A DNA stretch of 64,000 bases from Beroe forskalii (GCA_011033025.1 WFMF01000119.1:186001-250000); one strand, 5' to 3'; numbered from the stretch's first letter, positions 1 to 10,972 are shown. Notes: generated by a model from the sequence alone, not told the origin. Program-made: numbers and translations.

Positions 1-2
1 CA

Positions 3-431
3 CCTACCCCACCTCCCCCATCCCTTCCTTCCTCCCAACCTCTCCCCTCCTCCCAACCTCTCCCCTCCTCGTCTCAACCACAGAAAACTAACTCTTCAGC
101 AGCGCCCACCTTGTCAGAAAGAGAGGATTTCCAGTCTTCATCCCAGAATTCGGAGAGTAAACCAGCAAAACCTCAACCTAACTTTGCTTCGTCCGGTAAT
201 CTCTCATCTGAGTCTAGTGGATCGGAGTCTGAGAGCAGTTCCGATTCAGATAACGAGGAGTTGGTTCATAAGAAGCCGGCAGATAACTCGGTTAAGAAAG
301 AAGAAACGCTCAATATCGGCGAGCCAGCGGGAGTTTTGATAACACCCCTCGGTGAGCCGAACATAAAACAGGAAGGAGTTTCGTCTGGTGACGCTCTGAT
401 GAACATGCTCAGCCAAGATCTTGGATATTAG
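3..431 (+). CDS. EAF (ELL-associated factor) C-terminal exon, partial
   Basis: The frame is open from the window edge to a TAA-type stop (TAG) at 429-431, so this is the last coding exon of a gene starting upstream. It encodes a proline/serine-rich stretch, a Ser/Glu/Asp-rich block and the sequence ALMNMLSQDL. EAF proteins bind ELL elongation factors in the super elongation complex and end in a leucine-containing segment followed by a short Ser/Asp-rich acidic tail. Here the frame stops right after SQDLGY, but the +1 frame over the next bases reads LDISSDSDSD and then stops, which matches the expected tail. This suggests a one-base insertion near 420-424 (assembly error, polymorphism or real mutation). 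The conserved N-terminal EAF domain is outside the window, so identity rests on the C-terminus. Confidence 0.6.
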   Translation, partial: PTPPPPSLPSSQPLPSSQPLPSSSQPQKTNSSAAPTLSEREDFQSSSQNSESKPAKPQPNFASSGNLSSESSGSESESSSDSDNEELVHKKPADNSVKKEETLNIGEPAGVLITPLGEPNIKQEGVSSGDALMNMLSQDLGY

Positions 432-520
432 TTCAGACTCGGACAGTGATTGAGTTAGAGGTTGGAAAGCTGATGTGTGTCAGCAGATTTTCTCCTTTTG
501 GCGGACTACTTTTGAGAATC

Positions 521-526
521 AATAAA
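521..526 (+). promoter_or_regulatory. Polyadenylation signal AATAAA, EAF-like gene
   Basis: A canonical AATAAA lies about 90 bases after the EAF-like stop codon in AT-rich DNA, which is a suitable distance for 3' end formation. Confidence 0.5.
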
Positions 527-836
527 CCGGTAATTATTTAATTTACGTAATTTTGATGTTCTTATTTGATAATGAATAATGATCTATATTTTAAATAAAT
601 AAATCAGGTCTTTCACTTGAATGCCTCACATTTAACTGTGCCCTCAGAATTTGTCAAACCATGTGTTTTATTGGTAGTTGGGCGTTTTATCAATTGCACT
701 GCATTTGATCTTGTGTGTTTATTGTATCACTGTAATTATCACTACTGTAATTATCCCTGCTGTAGTTATCACTGCTGTAGTTAACTGGTTATCTTATTTT
801 GCAGGTTATAGATGAGTGGAAACCATCCTCCGTTCC

Positions 837-2021
837 ATGATGAGTGCTCAACGCTTTCCCTCTCATCTAGTGGGGGTTATAAGTGAACACTTCTCCCCTC
901 CCCCTGGGGGAATCCCGTCCTCTCCCTCAGAGGGAATACTGTCCCCTACCCAAGGAGGAATAATGCCCTCTCCCTCAGAGGGAATAACTTCCCCTCCCTC
1001 TGGGGAAATGCTTTCCCCTCTCCCTGAGCTTGAGGGAATGCTGTCCCTTTATCTAGAAAGAATGCTATCCCCTCCCCTTGGGGGATTCCTGTCCCCTCCC
1101 CTTGAGGGACTCCTGTCCCCTCCCCCTGGAGGAATGCTGTCCTACCTTGATATAGGAGTGATACATGACGGCATCTTCCCCTTCCTCGACGTTTCCTCCC
1201 TCCATCAAGTCCTCCTAACGTGCACCGTTCTTTGTGACTTGGTGCAATCCTTCCTCAGGGTCACACACAACCTTCTTTTCACGGACAAAACACGGAGACA
1301 GATCAAGGAGAAACAGTTGTTAGCACTGGCTCTGAAAACTGGTAATTTACGGTATTTGGATTTGTCAGAGTGCAGTGATGCGCTCACCAATGCAGTTCTT
1401 AAGTGCTTTATCAACAGGAACCCCGATATTCGTTTACTGAATATCAGCCGTTGTGTCAGGATTAACGCTGGAGCTTTCCAGAAAATCAAAGGGGTTCATC
1501 CCGATGATAAGCATGATAGTATAACAATGAATGATTCTGATACTATCTTGAATAAACTTGAAATCCTCATAGTGAACTGGTGTCGTAACTTCAGCCACGA
1601 GTGTATTTGTGCCCTCTCCCACGCCCCAATCCGAGTGTTGTCCATGGCAGGGACCTGGTACACCACCGACAGCTGTGTCACCGGCTCCCTCACCTGTTTT
1701 CAGGACCACCTCGAGTGTCTGAACGTTAACAAATGCTACAAGGTGTCAGACGAATCTGTCACTCTGCTAACGAGCTGCCCCAAACTCCGAATCCTTAAGA
1801 TATCAAGCTGCTGGCGGATTACTGACAGGGCGGTGAGCGTTATTCTGGATGGGTGTGGGGGTCTGGAGCAGTTCGTTATGGACGACTGTAGGGGCATAAG
1901 TAAGGGCATGTTGGGGTGTGTCAGTGAGAGGGACGTGTTGCTGTTGGAGGGGTGTATGGCTGATGTGCAGAAATTGTGGGATACGTCGCAACATTACTTG
2001 CAGAAGGGCTTCAGGTTTTGA
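837..2021 (+). CDS. F-box/leucine-rich-repeat-like protein with minisatellite-coded N-terminus
   Basis: The reading frame encodes 394 residues from the first ATG (837; a second ATG is at 840). A TGA at 813-815 closes the frame upstream. A polypyrimidine-CAG acceptor at 797-804 suggests an intron in the 5' leader. Residues about 15-110 are imperfect 11-13-residue repeats of the type LSPPxGGxLSPP, built from C-rich DNA. Then comes an F-box-like helical segment (FPFLDVSSLHQVLLTC) and about six Cys-containing LRRs with LRYLDLSEC-, LRILKISSCWRIT- and LEQFVMDDCRGIS-type cores. F-box/LRR proteins normally select substrates for SCF ubiquitin ligases. The F-box is divergent, so Skp1 binding is an inference. 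The LRR part is also compatible with AMN1-like proteins. Confidence 0.7.
   Translation: MMSAQRFPSHLVGVISEHFSPPPGGIPSSPSEGILSPTQGGIMPSPSEGITSPPSGEMLSPLPELEGMLSLYLERMLSPPLGGFLSPPLEGLLSPPPGGMLSYLDIGVIHDGIFPFLDVSSLHQVLLTCTVLCDLVQSFLRVTHNLLFTDKTRRQIKEKQLLALALKTGNLRYLDLSECSDALTNAVLKCFINRNPDIRLLNISRCVRINAGAFQKIKGVHPDDKHDSITMNDSDTILNKLEILIVNWCRNFSHECICALSHAPIRVLSMAGTWYTTDSCVTGSLTCFQDHLECLNVNKCYKVSDESVTLLTSCPKLRILKISSCWRITDRAVSVILDGCGGLEQFVMDDCRGISKGMLGCVSERDVLLLEGCMADVQKLWDTSQHYLQKGFRF
870..1145 (+). repeat. Coding minisatellite, C-rich, about 30-36 bp units
   Basis: Imperfect tandem units of the type CTGTCCCCTCCCCTTGGGGG encode the Pro/Ser/Gly repeats of the F-box/LRR-like protein. Each unit is partly self-complementary (CCCC...GGGG). 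Confidence 0.75.
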
Positions 2022-2533
2022 TTCACGAAACTTGAGTATATTGGTTGCTGAACAATCATTAATTTTTGTTTCAGATGGTGTACATAATGTATTTGATTTC
2101 ATTTCTTAGAACATTCACTTGAAATTAGGTTTTTAGATTTACTTAAAACTTTTATCAGTTTGTGATTTATCGGGATTCATAAAAATATATTTTTACTTTC
2201 ATTCAAGGTGAAGTGATAAATTGATGCCAACTCGTCGTTTTTTCTATTCATCGTGATATAATGGTAAAATCCCCCCTCCCCCCTGCACCCTGTAATCCCC
2301 TGCAATCTCCAATTCCGTCAGGCAGCTACAATAATTATCGAATATTCAGACAGAACGAAGTTGAGATGAATCAGCTATTGCTGATAACCTACTAAATTAT
2401 TTCAGAAGGAAATGGCTGATTGGAGATGTTGGAATATGGGGTCGATGACAAAACCCCTGCTTCCCTTTGGGATTTATTTGAGCGACGTCATTCAAAAACC
2501 CCTTCCCTCTGGCTGATTAAGTTATTTATTAAC

Positions 2534-2722
2534 GGGGAACGGACATTTCATCTCACAACACCTCATCTCAGGGTACTTTATCTCGCACTATGTCAGTTCT
2601 ACACAAAAGTAAGGGTCCGGGTTAGGGTTAGGGTCACGGTTATGGTTAGAGTTTGGGTTAGGGTCAGGACAGGGAGATGAAGTGTCCTGAGATGAAATGA
2701 CATGAGATGAGATGTCGCCCAC
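2534..2722. mobile_element. MITE-like element with telomere-like core, copy 1
   Basis: The ends are inverted relatives: GGGGAACGGACATTTCATCT at the left and a GATGAAATG...GATGTCGCCCACCC end at the right. The interior holds degenerate GGGTTAGGG repeats. A clear relative lies at 23464-23681 in opposite orientation with the same ends and core, which shows a dispersed element rather than a telomere scar. Confidence 0.7.
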
Positions 2723-3652
2723 CCTTATTAACCATCCCTATTACTTATTAGCCATTAGGCGTTGAGTGATTTTTCAACCCCCCCCCCAAAGATAGTGATA
2801 TGTTATTTTAATTAGATTATCCTGCGTTGTAAATTAATGATGTGTTTATTGTACACTTTCACCCGCAAAATAGATGAGCGCAGAATCAATCCCCCTCCCC
2901 TTCAAACTTGGTACAACTTCGGACCAAAACTGATTTCATTCTGCTCTTCGCCTTTTTTGGATGAAAGTGCTTCAAATGTTTTTTAAAAATTATTATTATG
3001 TATGCAAATTTTGGTATCATTTCGCCCCCAACTAAATGGCTAAAACAGTGCTGCGCGCAGCACTTACTGTACACAAGAAGATGAGCACGGGTGAGCGAGG
3101 TTCACACGTGCTCCACCATCGATCTCTCTCTGAGATGGGGTATCTCAGCCTCCATCGAATTCCAGAGTAAGTCCTCCACAGCATCCCTATGCTGTGGCAT
3201 TAATCCCGCTAATTTACTTTATCCAGGCAGAACGAACCGAAGTAACGGAATACTGAATTCCGACCTAATGATTTCAGCAGAAGGTCAACGATATGTAGGG
3301 GGTCCCCTATGTACATTGTACCGGTCGAACAATCCCCCCCCCCCCGTAGGCGTTTATAAACTTTCTGGTTTAAAGTCCCACTTTATAATTGAGCGTATAT
3401 TCACCCAAGTCGTGGGTATTGACTATTGTTCCTTTTTCGGGGCCGAAAAGGAAATGCGATAATCATTCAAAATGTTTTTTGTACGCTTTTATCTGTGTCA
3501 GTATTGTGCCTGGTAAAATTCCGTGATTCCAAAATGCTGCGATCTCAAAATAATATGCTTGACTACTTTTTGACACTCTATTCCGTCTGATATTAATATA
3601 TTCGACCCTATGGCCTCTACACAATCCCTCTAACTGAGGGCACACAATAACC
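2723..3652. other. Intergenic, no supported gene
   Basis: A short C-run, AT-rich DNA and a 123-codon open frame at 3091-3462 without recognisable protein features. The promoter of the SmE gene is presumably in the last few hundred bases, but I see no clear motif. Confidence 0.4.
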
Positions 3653-3943
3653 ATGGCATTCCGTGGAGGAGGACAACAGAAAGTGCAGAAGCTGATGGTG
3701 CAGCCGATAAACCTCATCTTCAGGTTTCTTCAGAACAGATCCCGGATCCAGATGTGGCTGTTCGACCAGAAGAACCTCCGGATCGAGGGTCACGTGATCG
3801 GCTTTGACGAGTACATGAACCTTGTCCTGGACGATGCAGAGGAGGTCCACATCAAGCGAGGAGAGAGGAAAAGTGTGGGGAGGATCCTTATCAAGGGGGA
3901 CAATATCACGTTGATACAGAATGTAAGTCCGCAGAGCGGATGA
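3653..3943 (+). CDS. SNRPE: Small nuclear ribonucleoprotein E (SmE), single exon
   Basis: The protein has 96 residues (family about 92) and aligns along its full length with SmE. It shows the [19 protein letters not shown] start, the Sm1 motif region ([20 protein letters not shown], then [14 protein letters not shown]) and the Sm2 motif ([14 protein letters not shown]). SmE is one of seven Sm proteins forming the ring on U1, U2, U4 and U5 snRNAs in spliceosome assembly. The start is the first ATG of the conserved N-terminus. The ORF has no intron, unlike vertebrate SNRPE. It has no obvious poly(A) scar or disabling change, so intron loss or an intact retrocopy are both possible. The last five residues (SPQSG) are not part of the usual family end. 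Confidence 0.95.
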   Translation: MAFRGGGQQKVQKLMVQPINLIFRFLQNRSRIQMWLFDQKNLRIEGHVIGFDEYMNLVLDDAEEVHIKRGERKSVGRILIKGDNITLIQNVSPQSG

Positions 3944-3986
3944 TATGGGCATCTTGCCATGGAAGGATTAGTTCCGATGCCCATAT
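3943..3986 (+). other. 11-bp perfect stem-loop just after the SmE stop
   Basis: ATATGGGCATC at 3943-3953 is exactly complementary to GATGCCCATAT at 3976-3986, giving an 11-bp stem with a 22-nt loop in the 3' UTR, overlapping the last base of the stop codon. Confidence 0.7.
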
Positions 3987-3989
3987 TAC

Positions 3990-5415
3990 GAAGGCTTTTG
4001 TTATTATTATTGTTGTTTCATATTTTACTACCCCATTGAAACTTTGAAAGTGCAAAGCGATGCTCGTTATGGATCGAGGAAAGCCGCAGAACAGTCTAAT
4101 TCACATGAAAATGGTTTTAACTATTTGTTTCATTTATTTTTAACGACCATTCCCCCTTATGAGCCGTTGTTATTCTCCGTTTTGTACCGCCAAAATACTG
4201 CGCGTCCTCGTGTTAATGCTTACAACTCTTGCTTTTTTGTCGTAAGTCCAATAGAAAGTACAAACGCAGAGAACATTTCAAAGCGCGCGCATCTGTTATC
4301 ACGTACGTCCCATGAATGGATCTTTCAGCTTTGTTCATAAAAACGTGGCATTGTTTTTGGAATATGAAATCCGAATGGCCCTCCATATTTCATGAAATAG
4401 TGCTGCATTTGTGTGGATCTCTCGAAAAATAATGCGCATGCAACTGTACACCAATACACAAAAGCTACTGCTATGTAGAGTTGAAACTCCTAATCACGAG
4501 CGATCTGCACCCGTGTCAGAGAATTGTCAAACATAAAATCAGCTGCAGCGGCACTATCCTATGCTGCCAATGACAGCGGTGTGAAATGGATCTAAAGATG
4601 CTGATTTGATGAGTGACTTCTCTCCCTAAACAAAGCTGAAAGTAGCAGTCACAGTAGACTCTGATCCGCTTCCATGAGTGTGTTTAAAAAGCATCTGCCA
4701 AATCATGAGCTGAAATTATATCTACATCATATTATGGTGATGCGAGATTAATTGTTATACGTTCGTCGTTCAGCTCACAAGTTGTGGAAACAAACAGATG
4801 CTTTTGAGACTCGCCACTACAAATTTTTGTGGCCATTTGGAACCACGCCCTTCTTGGTCTCGATCCGCGCGACTCAATAATAAAGTGAGCGAGTGCGCGC
4901 GCGATTAAATTGGAAAACTGCGCAGCAAGCTTCATAAAACATACGTTCGGTACCGCGCGTTCCATAAAGACTAAAACCATGGCAACAAGCCTCTTCAATC
5001 CATGCAGAACGCACATACCGAACAAAAATGACTGGATTCCTCACCACGGTATCACCAGATTGTGTACAACACAATCTTTATATCTCAATGCAGACCATAG
5101 CTTTAAAGGCAAAATTAAAGAAACGATTTGAATGGTACACTATCTACAATGAAATTTTTACAGATATTTATATATTATTTAAAAAAGGACTTGTGATTTA
5201 TGAACTGCAACCGTAACATATTAAAATCTTCCTTTTTACAGTTGTACAAAGGTTTAAAATTCAATAACAACTAATGCGAGAATATAAAAGTATAAAGTCC
5301 AACCAATAAACGAGAACCAATGCAGAACTTGATTCTACATAATCTGAAATCATGAATGCACTCGATTCATTGTAAATCAATAATTTAATAACTAAACATC
5401 ATCAGTATTGTGATG
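3990..5415. other. Intergenic, AT-rich, no supported gene
   Basis: Short open frames (for example 4044-4340 and 4732-5025) have no protein-like pattern. AACAAAGCTGAAA at about 4630 is the inverse of TTTCAGCTTTGTT at about 4322, a possible eroded inverted-repeat element of about 320 bp. Confidence 0.3.
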
Positions 5416-5418
5416 CTA

Positions 5419-5576
5419 TTAAGCAAGTTCATCGATATTGCTCATCGCATGATTGTGCTTTTCTGTGATTTCTGGCGACAGCCACATCGCGTTAGGTAGT
5501 TGATCACAACATTGCTTGGCGGATTCTACTTGAACTTTGATGATAACCACCATCATTGGTAACAAAGCCAGTTGCC
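5419..5576 (-). CDS. Terminal coding exon of an unrecognised minus-strand gene
   Basis: An acceptor (ATTATTGCAG) is followed by a phase-1 frame that runs 51 codons to TAA at 5419-5421. It reads QLALLPMMVVIIKVQVESAK, then CCDQLPNAMWLSPEITEKHN and ends IDELA. The composition is protein-like and helical, and the acceptor is good. It may be the last exon of the gene whose exons lie at 6494-8358, but an exon between them would be needed because the phases do not match directly. I do not recognise the family. Confidence 0.5.
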
Positions 5577-6300
5577 CTGCAATAATTAATTCAAAATTAA
5601 ACTATCATTAAGTCACCCCATACTTTGAACGTTACAGCAGATTCATTCAAAAAGTTTTGTCCGTGCATGCAAAGGTGATTTAAATATGCCGAATGGTATT
5701 TGTTTCTTTGTTTGTTATTTTGCCCAAACTGTTCTCCAGGATAATGCATGCTCAGACTTCATAAAATATACATCCAAAAGTCAATTGGCGAGCTACTTTG
5801 GTCATGCATTAGTGAATTCAAACAAGTATGAAATTTAAATATTTTGCCATTGTCGATTGCTGCGGTGATTGTCTGGCTCAATTCTGTAACTTTAAAGCAG
5901 CATACTTTAAAGCATATGCATTGTGATATGCAAGATTCTACGTATCCATTCAGTGCAATAAAATTCCTAACACATACCTATAAAACTAGAGCTGAAACCA
6001 CACTGTTGAACACAGATTTAAACATAAAATAAAGAAGTGATTTGTGATTTTATTCGCATTTACTAGTTAAAATCTACAAAGACATATTTGAAGTTTGCAG
6101 GGACTGTTTAAAAACCATTTCTAAAGCCAGAAGAAATTTGTCTTTGAATAGTTTAAAAAACGTTGAATTGACTATTCTTTTCATCAATTGGTGAACTTGA
6201 ACTTAGTAAAGTCTTACTAGTAAATACTAGCAGGTAGTAGTTATTACAAAGAAGTGACTTACTGAGTAGTGACTTACTTGGCATACGGATTATTTTATTA

Positions 6301-6463
6301 AGGGATCGTTCACATATAACGTAATCAATTTGTGGCCGATCTCAACCCCCCTCCCCCTCGTAATCAAGTTTACAGTAGTTGAATTTGTTACAATAACATG
6401 TAACGTAATCATTCGGAAACCCCCTCCCCCTCTTGGTGATTACGTAATATGTGAACGATCCCT
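6301..6463. mobile_element. 163-bp MITE with about 27-bp terminal inverted repeats
   Basis: The left end AGGGATCGTTCACATATAAC continues into GTAATCA, and the right end is its reverse complement (TGATTACGTAATATGTGAACGATCCCT). The interior has two copies of a CCCCCTCCCCCTC run. There is no coding capacity. Insertion just downstream of the exon at 6494-6658 supplies the stop codon of any read-through frame. Confidence 0.85.
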
Positions 6464-6493
6464 AAGGTATTTTTAGTGCTGAGAATGACAAAC

Positions 6494-6658
6494 CTGCGTG
6501 ATCCAGCACCGGATCTAGTAGCCGTATGACAGAATACACTAGGTGCTTGGTTCTTAGCACTGCTTTCCAGGGGCATACAAAGCCGCATCTTGTCGAGGAG
6601 CTGGCCACACCATGGCTCGTTATTTGAGTACACCCAGCGGAACTTGGTACGCACTTTA
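6494..6658 (-). CDS. Internal coding exon of an unrecognised minus-strand gene
   Basis: The exon is bounded by an acceptor (CACTCCTCTCCAG) and donor (CAG|GTTTGT). Phase 2 in matches the exon at 7112-7225. It encodes KVRTKFRWVYSNNEPWCGQL followed by LDKMRLCMPLESSAKNQAP and a Cys/His/Arg-rich end. The conserved look (W, C, R rich) suggests a folded domain, but I cannot name it. Confidence 0.55.
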
Positions 6659-7111
6659 CTGGAGAGGAGTGAGGGGTTAACAACTAAAACAGATACTATT
6701 TGTTACGTTGCTATCACTCACAAAACATTCACGTTATTAATTTCTCAGCACTTTTCATCCCCCAGTACTCAACGTTCAGAAGTTGTAGATAGGCCAGATA
6801 TGTGAACCCAGATATCTGTATTAGAACCCAGATATGTGAACCATGCATCCTTAACAGTTAACTCACGACTTTGATAAACACCCCTTAAACTCAAAAACAA
6901 ACAACTCTATAACTACTACAGTTCAACACAAGACAAAGCCAACGCCCCGGTACCAACTCACCAAGCAACCGCCTATCCTTTTCGGACGGAGACTTTTGTA
7001 ATGATTCTATGATTAAAGTTTGGAGCTTAGTAAAATATGAAATTCAACAGGTTTTGAATGTAACTTGACGACTCATTTCCAAAAACCTGGCTACGCCCCG
7101 GTGTAACTCAC

Positions 7112-7225
7112 GATGTCAGAGCGAGGTATTCCTCGTAGGACATCCAGCAGTCGGTCCGGGGCCGCACTACAGCTAAACCCGTACTTAGCTTCACCTTCTC
7201 ACCCGGGTTCTTCTTTGCCATGTCC
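7112..7225 (-). CDS. Internal coding exon of an unrecognised minus-strand gene
   Basis: The frame reads DMAKKNPGEKVKLSTGLAVV then RPRTDCWMSYEEYLALTS and ends at a good donor (ACATC|GTGAGT), phase 2, joining cleanly to the exon at 6494-6658. The 5' boundary is uncertain: CAG at 7226-7228 gives phase 2 in, but the frame stays open upstream to about 7285 with protein-like residues (PSSRLNIPTVLTTLLPDR), so the exon may be longer. Confidence 0.55.
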
Positions 7226-8104
7226 CTGTCCGGTAATAGGGTGGTTAAAACGGTGGGAATGTTAAGTCGTGATGAGGGCTCAATGAGCAATGATCAAGTA
7301 TTGACCGTGACGATGCTTGATCATGAAACATCATAATTTATGCATTTTGTACCACCAGGCCGATGTTCATTCTTGATATTTCCAATGTATGGTTTGTTGC
7401 CAATCATTTCGTGATATAGTAAGACGGAGATGTCGCGAGTTCAAGCTCTGAAAACGCCTTCTGAAATTCCTCACGATCGCCATTTTTACGTACGTGATAA
7501 TTATTTAACAGTATATCCTTTTATCCCTGATTTACATGGTGCCACGCGACATTGGAATTTCAGAATGATCGGTCTTTCTCAAGCTCGCGACACCTGTGTC
7601 AATTGTCATACCAGATTTAGTGATACATGAAGTATTAATATCGCAAATTTTAATGACATGCGTGTAATGTAGGATCAATAAGTGAAAGTAATTTCGTTTT
7701 TGGATAATTTAAAGATGAAATATTGAACCATCAGTTTCTACTGAATTCTTAATAACCTGTATTGCATGGTTGAATCGTAGAACTTCGACACTTTATTGTC
7801 TGCCTTATCTGTATCATCCGCGTTAGAATGGCTATCCTGAGATCCACAGCCTGCCGTGATAACGTGTGATAACCAAAACACTTGATTTACTACAACTTGA
7901 ATAACAACAACTTGAACATTCAGCCGGGAACAAGATTGCTACCATTATAAATTATTGCAATTAATAAATTGCACTAAGATGTATATTAAGTACTTATTTT
8001 ATGGTTGTCAATTGTCATATGCCAAAACACCTTCATAGATAAGGCTTTGGATTATTAACCTTTAACTTTCTAAGGAGATAGTATATAAATTATCAACTTC
8101 TAAC

Positions 8105-8358
8105 CAGCGTCGGGTTTGTGAGCTCTGACGACCTCCAGGCCCGTCATCTGCCTGAGATGTTTGGTACACTCCTCCCAGCGCCTGTCCCCCGGGGCTAAGA
8201 GACCCTTAGCTAGACTCATCAGAGAAAGGGAGAGACCTTCCCTCTGGCACCGAGCCAGAAGATCCTGGTACTCGCGCCACGTTTCGTCTCTGAACGCGAG
8301 AATACCATCTCGGAGGGTCGATTGTAGGGAGGGAACGAGGCGGTGAGAGTACTGAGCC
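8105..8358 (-). CDS. Coding exon of an unrecognised minus-strand gene, beside an acceptor array
   Basis: The frame reads LRDGILAFRDETWREYQDLL, then ARCQREGLSLSLMSLAKGLL and on to GDRRWEECTKHLRQMTGLEV. It is strongly charged and helical and ends at a weak donor (GCTG|GTTAGA, phase 1). It starts inside the repeat array at 8343-8655, whose unit contains a polypyrimidine tract and CAG. The exact acceptor is therefore ambiguous; 8358 is the copy nearest the unique sequence. Family not recognised. It is probably the same gene as 7112-7225 and 6494-6658, with at least one exon not found because the phases differ. Confidence 0.5.
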
Positions 8359-8655
8359 CTGAGGAGGGAGAGGGTGTGAGTAGCGCCCTGAGGAGAGAGG
8401 TAGAGAGTACTGAGTACTGAGGAGGGAGAGGGTGTGAGTACTGAGCCCTGAGGAGGGAGAGAGGGTGAGAGTACTGAGGAGGGAGAGGGTGAGAGTACTG
8501 AGTACTGAGGAGTGAGAGGTTGAGAGTACTGGGCCCTGAGGAGGGAGAGGGTGAGAGTACTGAGTACTGAGGAGAGAGAGGGTGAGAGTACTGAGTACTG
8601 AGGAGGGAGAGGGTGAGAGTACTGATCCCTGAGGAGGGAGAGGATGAGGGTACTG
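8343..8655. repeat. Minisatellite of about 16-33 bp units carrying splice-acceptor-like sequence
   Basis: On the minus strand the units are variants of TACTCTCACCCTCTCCCTCC followed by TCAG, with about nine copies. Each is a C/T tract ending in CAG, the form of a 3' splice site. The array abuts the unique coding sequence of the exon ending at 8105. Confidence 0.85.
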
Positions 8656-9392
8656 AGCACTGACCACTTTTTTGGGGGGCAACACCAGCGTGTATTCCAG
8701 AATTAACAGTACCGATTATGAAAGTTTACACACACAATCCCTTTGTAGGATGTTCCCTTTACCCATGCGCGCGCAACGCAACGTTCGACAGTTGGATGTC
8801 ACTTTTGCGCTTTCGGCTGAGGAAATATACGGACGAGGCCCTTTGAACAACCCCCATAAAAACCATGTCAACTAACCCCTCTACAATGCCTTCTTGCAAA
8901 TAAAAAGTCTTACTACTGAAGCACAATAATAGGCAAAAGGTTTATTTCATTCAATGTGATAAACCTGGAGGATTAAACGGGTAAATGTCACAAGACTTCC
9001 TTCTTATCGCATTTATTGCTAGCAAATTAGAGGAAAATGGTAATTCGATCAATGAAAAACTGAAATAAATTTTCTAAAATAAACCAACTTTGTCACCAAC
9101 TAAGTTCAAAGGAAAAATGATAATTTTAGTTTTAACACGCCCGGAAAACAGCGTGATATAAGTTTAGTGCTTCAATAGAAGCGTGATAAAATCAAGAGAT
9201 TTAAAGACAATCAGACTATAGACTAACATAGTAAGTAATAGTACAATCCACACTGTGCTATTATTGGTGAAGAGTTCAATAATACAATGAAATTTGCCAA
9301 ACGGATAGAAAACGTTCAATAATGCATACAGGTAGGTACTTCATAACTATTCAGAGCATAAGAATAATATGAACGTCTTCTCAAAGGTCTCA

Positions 9393-10972
9393 TCATGATC
9401 TAGGGTATTTTCTGATATCGTAGTACACAACTAACCTCACTTCTTTTACAGGACCATAAAATTGTATATCCTCGAACATAATACCACCAACCCGTGTGTT
9501 AATCTTTGGTCGACCAAGCCAAGAATAACACCCGTTATACCATATTTCCTTTCCGGACATACGAAAAGATTTCTCAATAACAAGGTGCATGTTAGCACTG
9601 CTGATAACATCCTTGTGACAGTGCAGGTCAGCTGGGTAGTCGTTATCGCGTGTTGTTAAATCAATTCTAAACTTACTTGATGTTGACAAAGGCGTTACTT
9701 TGAGGATAAAACCACATTCTGTGTTCAGTCGGTTACACCCAGGGTACGGGAATAAGAATTTAAAGCAATTTTTAGTTTCAAATAAATCTTTCAATGCTAT
9801 CAATCTATTACAAACAATAACTGCTGCGTCACTGTCTGACACTACTGATTCTGGCAAGTCTCCTAAAGGTTGAGGATTCCTGAACATCTCAGTGAACCTT
9901 TTTGGTACTCTACACAAACATAATTCTGTACATAGACCAGGAATCTTTTCTATAATCTGCTCACGACGTTCCTCACTGATCGCATATTCTAGTATCATGA
10001 AGGCATTGATATTACGCAATTTGGATAGTGCGGATCCAATATCTTCGATGGGAATATCATTTAAAATTCGCCTTTTATAGCCCCGAAATAGATTACGAAT
10101 AGTTGTGTTGCCTGACGAAGTTTCCTTGGAGTCACAAGCACTAGTTGTTGGACTATCCTGTTTTTTCAGTGCAGCATTGAATAAACTCGTAACAAGTTTT
10201 ATATCCTCCGGATTCATTTGAGAAAACTGTTTTAACAGCAGCTCGTATACTTCACGGAACAGCTGCGATTGAGATACCATACACTCTATCACCTCGTTAG
10301 AAGACAGAATGGTGCGGACAGTGTCAGTTATTCCTGCCTCTGATTGGAGATGCTCTTTGAGGGCTCGTACTACAGGAATGTAACGCCCGTTACAGATTTT
10401 CAAATAGGTGGTTTAGTGTGGATGTCTTGATGTCTGAAAAGTGTTCTTTGAGGTAGGGCTCCACAAATACATCCGCAGCATTCTTGATAATGGAGAATTT
10501 AGAAATTGCAATTTCCATCAAATCCCCTCTTTTCAATGTGCATTCTGAGTACACAGCCTCATCAAACAGGAAGGAAATTGCAGTGAAGTCTGGTGAGATG
10601 TTGTCACAGAATTGAGCGAAAGCAGCTGTACATTTTTCAGACATCCATGTCACCTTGAAGGAGTGTGCTATCTTATTCAAATTCCCGGAACTGTGGCAGA
10701 TTCACTTCAATATCACCACCGTATAGAGCCTCTAGAAACACCACAACTACCTCCTTCGAAACCATGATAATATCTACCGACTGCTGTTTAAAGTCGGAGA
10801 AGAGATTCTTGAAAACTTCGCTGTTCCATGACAATATTAAAGAGCTTGCTTTTATGGTGGAGGAGTCTGCAAGTCCAATATCAACGTTGCCGTGAAACTC
10901 ATCGTATAAATTCTCAATACCAAAGTCACAAGGGACTGAAACTTTAGATGGGAACATTCCGAATGTTGACAA
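9393..10972 (-). pseudogene. BTB/POZ-domain protein, copy 1, with two frameshifts in the N-terminal half
   Basis: The sequence begins MSTFGMFPSKVSVPCDFG and has a BTB-like core (residues about 20-125: NVDIGLADSSTIKASSLILS, then EVFKNLFSDF and FLEALYGGDIEV), a helical BACK-like middle and a C-terminal region with several W/G/C residues ending YYDIRKYPRS and TGA. BTB proteins often act as homodimers or Cullin-3 adaptors. Compared with copy 2, copy 1 has one extra base at about 10678-10682 (CAAATTCCC against CAATTCCC) and one at about 10401-10404 (TTCAAATAGG against TTGAATAGG), splitting the gene into three frames. The C-terminal 336-residue frame is intact. It could be a pseudogene, or a real gene with sequence errors. 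Confidence 0.65.

Noticed and set aside
1205-2102. Minus-strand ORFs over the F-box/LRR gene
   Set aside because: Shadow frames of a clearly protein-like plus-strand gene.
2600-2670. Telomere fusion scar (GGGTTAGGG)
   Set aside because: It lies inside an inverted-end element that has another copy at 23.5 kb.
3091-3462. 123-codon ORF upstream of SmE
   Set aside because: Mixed composition, no motif or splice context.
8161-8655. Ser/Pro/Leu-rich ORFs as proteins
   Set aside because: Translations of the acceptor-like minisatellite; only the unique part at 8105-8358 looks like protein.
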